Shown: piece by piece, positions 1 to 3,980 of the stretch | Position numbering within the stretch: the first letter of the stretch is position 1 | Layout of the letters: each line of letters starts with the position of its first letter | NCBI GenBank assembly: GCA_028276215.1 | Contig: JAPYWT010000170.1 | Location: forward strand, 1-5,915 | Source of the DNA: Thermoflexus sp. | GTDB taxonomy: Bacteria > Chloroflexota > Anaerolineae > B4-G1 > DUEL01 | Reading direction: 5' to 3' | Length of the DNA stretch: 5,915 nt | Program-made: the position numbers and the translations under genes | The notes under the pieces: model-generated | The model's input: the letters and a program-made list of their open reading frames with translations, nothing else | What the model was told of the DNA's origin: nothing | The model's database searches: none

Positions 1-87
1 CGCCGCCCGCCGCAAAACCTCTTCCGCTTTCTCATCTCCCTTCTCCCCTGGCCGCAAAACCAGGGGAGCGACGATTTTGGGACACAC
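1..87 (-). CDS. Possible 5' end of a leftward gene (partial, unrecognised)
   Basis: On the minus strand one frame is open from a TAG at 114-112 to the left edge. From a GTG at 87-85 it would begin MCPKIVAPLVL and continue RPGEKGDEKAEEVLRRAA, running off the window. The composition looks protein-like (a hydrophobic strand followed by a charged amphipathic helix). About two thirds of its codons end in G or C, which is compatible with the neighbourhood. Against it: no Shine-Dalgarno sequence is visible before the GTG, only 29 codons are seen, and I recognise no family. If real, it would be transcribed divergently from the toxin-antitoxin operon. The alternative is non-coding DNA carrying a hairpin. 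Only sequence to the left of the window can decide. Confidence 0.22.
   Translation of the reverse strand, partial: MCPKIVAPLVLRPGEKGDEKAEEVLRRAA
43..68. repeat. Perfect 9-bp inverted repeat (hairpin)
   Basis: CTCCCCTGG at 43-51 is the exact reverse complement of CCAGGGGAG at 60-68, with an 8-base loop, giving a strong GC-rich stem. On the plus strand a short ATTTT run follows five bases later, too weak and distant for a confident intrinsic terminator. It may end transcription entering from the left. The 11-mer GCCGCAAAACC occurs at 9-19 and again at 51-61, overlapping the loop. Confidence 0.45.
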
Positions 88-104
88 CTGCCGGAGGATT
101 GCCT

Positions 105-133
105 TTGCCCTCTACACGTGGATGAAGTATAAT
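105..133 (+). promoter_or_regulatory. Sigma-70-type promoter of the toxin-antitoxin operon
   Basis: A perfect -10 box TATAAT lies at 128-133. A -35-like TTGCCC (4 of 6 matches to TTGACA) lies at 105-110, leaving the ideal 17-base spacer. Transcription would start near 140, giving a leader of about 30 bases before the antitoxin ATG at 172. The spacer holds the palindrome CACGTG (115-120). This is the best promoter match I found in the window. Confidence 0.65.
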
Positions 134-137
134 TCCC

Positions 138-153
138 CTGGATAACCGTCCAG
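138..153. promoter_or_regulatory. Candidate operator: CTGGA-N6-TCCAG inverted repeat
   Basis: The sequence CTGGATAACCGTCCAG is a perfect 5-bp inverted repeat with a 6-base spacer, covering the predicted transcription start and lying just before the ribosome binding site. Type II toxin-antitoxin operons are usually repressed by the antitoxin or the complex at sites in this position. The arms are short, so chance is possible, and the antitoxin has no clear DNA-binding domain. The operator role is inference. Confidence 0.25.
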
Positions 154-171
154 AAAGCGGGGAGGAGGAAA

Positions 172-381
172 ATGGAGACCCTGATTGTGGAGCGGGAGCA
201 GGCACTGTGGCTGGTGGCCAGGCTGCTGGCAGAATATGACCCGGGGGTGAAGATGGAAATCACCCGATCGGATGGCACAATCATTATCCGCCCTCAAGGG
301 ACCCCGTCCGAACTCCTGCAGTGGGCAGAGAGAATCAGCGACAAATACGACGACGTCTTCAAGCGACTGGCAGAAAGCTAA
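172..381 (+). CDS. Putative antitoxin of a Doc-type toxin-antitoxin pair
   Basis: This is a 69-aa acidic protein encoded directly before, and overlapping by one base with, a Doc/Fic toxin. The start is supported by a strong GGAGGAGG ribosome binding site (161-168) and a promoter just upstream. Predicted layout by eye: an N-terminal helix (about residues 5-22), a beta hairpin around EITRSDGTIIIRP (29-41), a helix from about 45, and a charged tail ending YDDVFKRLAES. The helix-plus-tail end resembles the toxin-neutralising C-terminus of several antitoxins, and the hairpin faintly recalls AbrB/SpoVT proteins. I cannot place it in Phd, YefM, AbrB or another named family, and no Fic-inhibitory (S/T)xxxE(G/N) motif is visible. 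GC content is well below that of coaX, as expected for a transferred module. The role rests mainly on gene order; it should bind the toxin and perhaps repress the operon. Confidence 0.72.
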   Translation: METLIVEREQALWLVARLLAEYDPGVKMEITRSDGTIIIRPQGTPSELLQWAERISDKYDDVFKRLAES

Positions 382-779
382 TGATAAAGTACCTCACCCT
401 TGAGGAAGTCCTGTACCTGCACGATTATGCCATCCATCGGTATGGCGGTTCGTACGGTATCGCCAATATGGGACAATTGCAGTCCGCACTGAACGCGCCG
501 AAGCAGACCATGTTCGGCGAGGAACTCTACCCGGACATCTTTGCGAAGGCGGCGATTCTCGTCTATTCGCTGGTCAAAAATCACCCTTTCGTTGATGGGA
601 ACAAGCGAACCGCTCTCTATGCCCTGCTCAGGTTTCTGGAAATGAATGGCCTTACGGTGAAAGTGGCCCACAATGACGACCTCTATCAGTTCACCATAGA
701 CATCGCCACTTCCCGGTTGGGGAAAGAACAGATAGAGACTTGGTTAAGGGAGCACGTCGTCCCACTGGCGGAGGGATAA
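381..779 (+). CDS. doc: Doc/Fic-family toxin (death on curing)
   Basis: This is a 132-aa protein, close to the size of phage P1 Doc (126 aa). The Fic core motif reads HPFVDGNKR at residues 68-76: His68 is the expected catalytic base, Asp72 the acidic metal-binding residue, and Asn74-Lys75-Arg76 the nucleotide loop. Lys75 in place of the second glycine of AMPylating Fic proteins (HPFxxGNGR) is the Doc hallmark. P1 Doc is known to phosphorylate EF-Tu and stop translation, so an EF-Tu kinase toxin is inferred here. The flanking helices (LTLEEVLYLHDYAI near the start, AAILVYSLVKN before the motif, TALYALLRFLEMNG after it) fit the fold. I chose the ATG at 381 because it overlaps the antitoxin stop as TAATG and gives the typical MxxYLTLEEV start. 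The in-frame ATG at 321 lies inside the antitoxin gene. No separate Shine-Dalgarno sequence is seen, so translation is probably coupled. GC is about 50-60%, lower than the following genes. Confidence 0.93.
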   Translation: MIKYLTLEEVLYLHDYAIHRYGGSYGIANMGQLQSALNAPKQTMFGEELYPDIFAKAAILVYSLVKNHPFVDGNKRTALYALLRFLEMNGLTVKVAHNDDLYQFTIDIATSRLGKEQIETWLREHVVPLAEG

Positions 780-810
780 TGATCAGGGCCGCCTGCCAGC
801 CTGGACGCGG

Positions 811-830
811 TACAATAACCTGTGGAGGTG
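811..830 (+). promoter_or_regulatory. Possible -10 box and ribosome binding site of coaX
   Basis: TACAAT at 811-816 matches the -10 consensus at five of six positions. GGAGGTG at 824-830 is a strong Shine-Dalgarno sequence four bases before the ATG at 835. No convincing -35 lies 16-18 bases upstream, and the leader would be very short (about 10-13 bases). The ribosome binding site is solid. The promoter is tentative, and coaX could also be read through from the toxin operon. Confidence 0.45.
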
Positions 831-834
831 TCCC

Positions 835-1623
835 ATGCTCCTCTGTATAGACATTGGCAACACCAACATCACCTTTGGCCTGTACGAGGGGGAGACATTG
901 GGCCCACGCTGGCGCATCCGCACCATCCACGATAAAATGCCCGATGAGTACGGCATCCTCATGCTCCAGTTGTTCCGCCATCGGGGGTACGCGCCGGAGG
1001 ACGTGACGGGGGTCTCCATCGCCAGCGTCGTCCCGCCGCTGACGCCCGTCTTTGAGGCCGTGTGCCGGGAGTACCTGGGCCTGGACCCGCTGATCGTGGA
1101 TGCCGGGGTGCGGACGGGGGTCCGCATCCGCTACGACAATCCGCGTGAGGTCGGCGCCGACCGGGTGGTGGACGCCGCCGCCGTTCGGGCCCTCTACGGC
1201 ATTCCGGCCTGTGTGGTGGATTTCGGCACCGCGACCACCTTTGATGCCATCTCCGCCGACGGGGACTACCTGGGCGGCGCCATCGCTCCGGGCATCGGCA
1301 TCGCCGCCGAGGCACTTTTCGCCCGCACTGCCAAACTGCCGCGCGTGGAGATCACCCGTCCCCCTTCGGTCATCGGGCGCAACACTGTCCAGAGCATCCA
1401 GTCGGGGCTTCTCTTCGGCTATGTGGGACTGGTGGAGGGCATGGTCGCGCGCTTCCGGGCCGAGTTGGGACCCGATATGCGGGTCGTGGCGACGGGCGGA
1501 CTGGCCGAACTGATCGCCCGCGAGACACCGGTCATCCAAATCGTGGACCCCTGGCTCACTCTGCACGGCCTGCGCATCATCTACGAACTGAACCGTCTGC
1601 CCTCGCGATTCGCGGGGGAATAA
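835..1623 (+). CDS. coaX: Type III pantothenate kinase
   Basis: This 262-aa cytoplasmic enzyme phosphorylates pantothenate (vitamin B5) with ATP, the first and committed step of coenzyme A synthesis. Family landmarks are all present. The ATP phosphate loop is DIGNTN at 6-11. NPREVGADR at 102-110 carries the catalytic-base Asp109 of the GADR motif. DFGTATTFD at 129-137 is the second ASKHA phosphate motif, followed by GGAIAPG at 147-153 and TGGLA at 220-224. Length matches the usual 250-260 residues, and the ASKHA fold (acetate kinase/Hsp70/actin) is expected. From the family, CoaX is not feedback-inhibited by CoA, has a high Km for ATP and uses a monovalent cation. The start is fixed by a GGAGGTG site. 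The mrfB-like gene follows after 16 bases on the same strand, so co-transcription is likely, with no obvious functional link. I see no missing key residue. Confidence 0.97.
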   Translation: MLLCIDIGNTNITFGLYEGETLGPRWRIRTIHDKMPDEYGILMLQLFRHRGYAPEDVTGVSIASVVPPLTPVFEAVCREYLGLDPLIVDAGVRTGVRIRYDNPREVGADRVVDAAAVRALYGIPACVVDFGTATTFDAISADGDYLGGAIAPGIGIAAEALFARTAKLPRVEITRPPSVIGRNTVQSIQSGLLFGYVGLVEGMVARFRAELGPDMRVVATGGLAELIARETPVIQIVDPWLTLHGLRIIYELNRLPSRFAGE

Positions 1624-1639
1624 AATCCACCGGCCTGTG

Positions 1640-2890
1640 ATGCCCAGCGACCTCTCACCCGACCTGCGGGAACGGCTGCGGCGACTGGGCGTCGTGCGGG
1701 GCGCGCGGGCCCTTCCCCCCTCCCCCCGCCGCCCCGTCGCCGTGGAGGGCGTCCTGCCGGGCGGTTTCCACGAGACCCCGGCGGGTCGCTGCTGGCTCGC
1801 GCGGACCGAGCACCCCGCCGGGCATGCCCACGGCCGTCTCCCCCTGGAGTCCTTCCTGTCCCTTCATCCCCACATCCTGGCCCTCATCGGCGGCGACCCC
1901 TCGCTGGCGACCGTCCCCCTCTCCCAGGCCCTCTTCCTGGATACGGAGACGACCGGCCTCTCCGGCGGCACGGGGACGATGGCCTTCCTGGTCGGCCTGG
2001 GCTTTTTTGAAGAGGACCGCTTCGTCGTCCTGCAGGCGTTCCTGCGCGACCCCGGTGACGAACCGGCGATAATCCACTTCCTGGCCGAATTTCTCCCCCG
2101 ATTCCGCCTCCTGGTGACCTTCAACGGCCGGGGGTTTGACGTCCCCATCCTGCAGAACCGTTTCGTCCTGGCCCGGCGACCGTTCCCGCTGGACGGGGTC
2201 CCCCACCTGGACCTGCTGGCCCCCGCCCGGCGGCTGTGGCGGGAGCGCCTGGTCTCCTGCGCCCTGACCGCGCTGGAGCGGGAGATTCTGGGCGTGGTAC
2301 GGGACCAGGCCGACATCCCCAGCGGGGTCATCCCCCTGGTCTATCGGGACTATCTGCGGACAGGCGACGCGCGGGAGATTCCGCGCATCCTCTACCACAA
2401 CCGGATGGACATCCTGAGCATGCCGGTGCTGGCGGCCCATCTGGGGCGGGTCCTGCTCAACCCGGAAGGGGAAACCGAACTGAGTGGGGAAGAACTGGGG
2501 GCCCTGGCCCGCTGGTACGGGCAGGCAGGATGGGACGCGGAGCCGTTACTGCGGGCGGCGCTGGCCCGGGCCCGACCGGGGGCCCAGCGGGCCCGCTACC
2601 TGACCGAACTGGCCCTGAGTGCGCGGCGGCGGGGGGAGTGGGCCCGGTCGGTGGAATGGTGGCAGCAACTGGCGCTGGAGGCCCCGGACCGGGTGGAGCC
2701 CGCGGTGGAACTGGCCAAAGTGTACGAATGGCATCTGGGGAACCCGGCGCTGGCGCTGGAGTGGGCCCGGGTGGCGTTGCGGCGGGCCGAGAACCTCCCT
2801 CCCGGCCCTCACCGGGAGCGGGAAATCACCGACATCCGGCACCGCATCCGTCGCCTGGAGCGGCGGATACTCCCCCCGAAATTCCTCTAA
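1640..2890 (+). CDS. mrfB: MrfB/YprB-like DEDD exonuclease with C-terminal helical repeats
   Basis: This 416-aa protein has an RNase H-like exonuclease domain of the YprB type (residues about 95-272). Candidate metal ligands are Asp101 and Glu103 in FLDTETTG, Asp167 in TFNGRGFD, and His253/Asp257 in YHNRMDILSM, the last giving a DEDDh-type active site; HLDLL at 189-193 is also typical. Residues about 286-385 form paired helices rich in Ala, Leu and Trp that look like TPRs. This two-part plan and length match Bacillus subtilis YprB, now called MrfB, which works with the helicase MrfA (YprA) in repairing mitomycin-type DNA damage. The same repair role is inference, and no helicase partner lies in this window. 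ATG 1640 is preferred to the GTG one codon upstream; neither has a clear Shine-Dalgarno sequence, so translation may be coupled to coaX. The end faces the convergent phosphatase gene 33 bases away. Confidence 0.85.
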   Translation: MPSDLSPDLRERLRRLGVVRGARALPPSPRRPVAVEGVLPGGFHETPAGRCWLARTEHPAGHAHGRLPLESFLSLHPHILALIGGDPSLATVPLSQALFLDTETTGLSGGTGTMAFLVGLGFFEEDRFVVLQAFLRDPGDEPAIIHFLAEFLPRFRLLVTFNGRGFDVPILQNRFVLARRPFPLDGVPHLDLLAPARRLWRERLVSCALTALEREILGVVRDQADIPSGVIPLVYRDYLRTGDAREIPRILYHNRMDILSMPVLAAHLGRVLLNPEGETELSGEELGALARWYGQAGWDAEPLLRAALARARPGAQRARYLTELALSARRRGEWARSVEWWQQLALEAPDRVEPAVELAKVYEWHLGNPALALEWARVALRRAENLPPGPHREREITDIRHRIRRLERRILPPKFL

Positions 2891-2896
2891 ACGAAC

Positions 2897-2983
2897 CACG
2901 AAGGACACGAAGAGCACGAAGAATTACTCATTCCGTGCCATTTCGTGCCTTTCGTCCTTTTCGCGCCTTTCGTGCCTTTCGTG
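2897..2983. repeat. CACGAAG-type 9-bp-period inverted repeat between convergent genes
   Basis: The left arm has three CACGAAG units at 2897, 2906 and 2915 (period 9). The right arm has five 9-mers from 2939 to 2983 whose consensus CCTTTCGTG is the near reverse complement. The arms are separated by about 17 bases, so RNA from either strand could fold into an imperfect hairpin. No T-run follows either arm, so it is not a classical terminator, though its position between convergent genes suits a bidirectional stop or mRNA-end role. From memory, strings of this type are scattered in intergenic DNA of Chloroflexota, Planctomycetota and other environmental bacteria. The right arm lies inside the phosphatase coding frame. 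Confidence 0.8.
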
Positions 2984-3469
2984 AACACCTTCCGCCAGCG
3001 CGACCATCCGCTCGTAGCCCGCCCGGATCAACCGCTCTATTTCGTTCGCCGTCGCCCGGTAGGTGACCGGAGAAAGGCCGTACGGGTCCGCGATGCCGTG
3101 GGACTCCCCGGCCATCTCAGCCAGCAGGTGGATGCGCTCCCGGGCCTCCGGGAAGGCCTGCTGCATCGCCTCCACATGCTGAGGCGTCATCCCCAGGATG
3201 AGGTCCGCCCCCTCCACCATCTGGGGCGTCAGACGGCGGGAACGGTGCCCGGTGAGGTCTATCCCCCGCTCCGCCATTGCCATCACCGCGCCGGTGCTGG
3301 CGGGCTCCCCGTCCTCAGCCCACAGTCCGGCAGAAAGGACCCGCCAGTCCCGCCGGGCGTCGTCCTCGTCCAGATACCGGCGCAGGAGCGCCGCCGCCAT
3401 CGGTGAGCGACACAGGTTCCCCGTGCAGACAAGCAGAATCGTTCGGGGGGATTTCTCGTCGGCCGTCAC
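2924..3469 (-). CDS. Low-molecular-weight protein tyrosine phosphatase
   Basis: This 181-aa protein has the family P-loop C15-TGNLC-R21-SP (CX5R; Cys15 nucleophile, Arg21 phosphate binder) right at the N-terminus and the general-acid Asp128 in the ADPYG motif. It removes phosphate from phosphotyrosine, or phosphoarginine in YwlE-type members, in the cytoplasm. Leu19 sits where YwlE arginine phosphatases have Thr and tyrosine phosphatases usually have Ile, so tyrosine specificity is favoured. LMW arsenate reductases share the fold but are less likely, since I see no matching extra cysteine pair. The core ends near residue 162; residues 163-181 (HERHERREKDERHEMARNE) are encoded by the CACGAAG repeat and look like an accidental extension. 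The GTG start at 3469 directly follows the ndk stop, with no gap and no clear Shine-Dalgarno sequence, so translation is probably coupled to ndk. Confidence 0.93.
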   Translation of the reverse strand: MTADEKSPRTILLVCTGNLCRSPMAAALLRRYLDEDDARRDWRVLSAGLWAEDGEPASTGAVMAMAERGIDLTGHRSRRLTPQMVEGADLILGMTPQHVEAMQQAFPEARERIHLLAEMAGESHGIADPYGLSPVTYRATANEIERLIRAGYERMVALAEGVHERHERREKDERHEMARNE

Positions 3470-3919
3470 TTACTCAAAAATCCAGGGGTCGGTGGCGCGC
3501 TCGTAGGAAAGAATCTCGTCCTCGGTGAAGAAAAGGGGAATCTCAAAAGCGGCCGTCTCGGGGCTATCGGAGCCGTGGACCAGGTTGCGGCCCACCTCCA
3601 CGCCGAAATCGGCCCGAATCGTGCCCGGAGCGGCCTCCGCCGGGTGGGTCGCCCCCATCGTCCGCCGAGCAACCTCTATGGCCCGAGGCCCCTCCAGCAC
3701 CATCACCACGACGGGGGCCGAGGTGATGTAGCGGATGAGCCCCGGGTAGAAGGGCTTCCCCTGATGGACGGCGTAGTGCCGTTCCGCCAGTTCAGGGGAA
3801 ATCCGCATCATCTTCATCGCCACAATCCGCAGGCCCCGCCGTTCAAACCGGCGGATGATTTCGCCAATCAGACCTCGCTGTACGGCGTCGGGTTTGATGA
3901 TGATGAGAGTGCGCTCCAC
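3470..3919 (-). CDS. ndk: Nucleoside diphosphate kinase
   Basis: This enzyme of about 149 aa transfers the gamma-phosphate of ATP to other (d)NDPs through a phosphohistidine, balancing nucleotide pools. Numbered from the GTG start, the catalytic histidine is His115 in NLVHGSDSPE. Other active-site residues are visible: Lys9 in IKPD, Tyr49, Phe57 in KPFYPGL, Arg85/86 and Thr91 in the RRTMGATHP segment, Arg102 in TIRADFG and Asn112. The length is in the normal range (about 140-155). I chose GTG 3919 because it gives the usual MERTLIIIKPDAVQRG beginning and has AGGAG (3931-3927) seven bases upstream. An in-frame ATG at 3943 would add eight residues but lies inside a dispersed repeat and has no ribosome binding site. 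The gene lies 61 bases after the TPR gene and abuts the phosphatase gene in the same frame. Confidence 0.97.
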   Translation of the reverse strand: MERTLIIIKPDAVQRGLIGEIIRRFERRGLRIVAMKMMRISPELAERHYAVHQGKPFYPGLIRYITSAPVVVMVLEGPRAIEVARRTMGATHPAEAAPGTIRADFGVEVGRNLVHGSDSPETAAFEIPLFFTEDEILSYERATDPWIFE

Positions 3920-3926
3920 GATGATG

Positions 3927-3931
3927 CTCCT
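3927..3931 (-). promoter_or_regulatory. Ribosome binding site that decides the ndk start
   Basis: AGGAG on the minus strand is seven bases before the GTG at 3919, ideal spacing. The longer ATG start at 3943 has nothing comparable upstream. This is the main reason for calling the shorter ndk. Confidence 0.7.
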
Positions 3932-3941
3932 GTCAGATGTC

Positions 3942-3972
3942 ATTGCGAGGCGGCGATAGCCGCCGAAGCAAT
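3942..3972. repeat. CATTGCGAG...GCAATC palindromic dispersed repeat
   Basis: This is a nested hairpin. The outer arms are ATTGC (3942-3946) and GCAAT (3968-3972), the inner arms GGCGGC (3949-3954) and GCCGCC (3959-3964), with a GATA loop and a small purine internal bulge (GA/GAA). The ends match a repeat recalled from many bacterial genomes, in which CATTGCGAG and GAAGCAATC flank a variable stem. It fills most of the gap between the TPR gene and ndk. No T-run follows on the minus strand, so it is more like a REP/MITE-type element than a terminator, though it could affect mRNA stability. Confidence 0.82.
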
Positions 3973-3980
3973 CCGCCCGG

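Noticed and set aside
112..297. Minus-strand 61-codon frame opposite the antitoxin
   Set aside because: It overlaps the promoter and antitoxin, which have better start signals, and its composition is not protein-like.
321..380. Upstream ATG for the Doc toxin, adding 20 residues
   Set aside because: It lies inside the antitoxin gene, has no ribosome binding site, and the extra residues (Arg/Gln-rich) are not part of the Doc family. ATG 381 with the TAATG overlap is better.
691..1566. 291-codon minus-strand frame opposite coaX
   Set aside because: It is antisense to a fully motif-supported pantothenate kinase. Long antisense frames are expected in GC-rich DNA, and it has no recognisable domain.
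1655..2440. 261-codon minus-strand frame opposite the MrfB-like gene
   Set aside because: It is antisense to the DEDD nuclease, with biased Gly/Gln/Arg content typical of shadow frames.
2891..2983. Intrinsic bidirectional terminator between convergent genes
   Set aside because: The inverted repeat is imperfect and no U-run follows either arm. Termination here is possible but not supported as the classical type.
2236..3066. 276-codon plus-strand frame overlapping the MrfB-like gene end
   Set aside because: It is a Gly/Pro/Arg-rich low-complexity shadow in another frame, running across the CACGAAG repeat with no domain.
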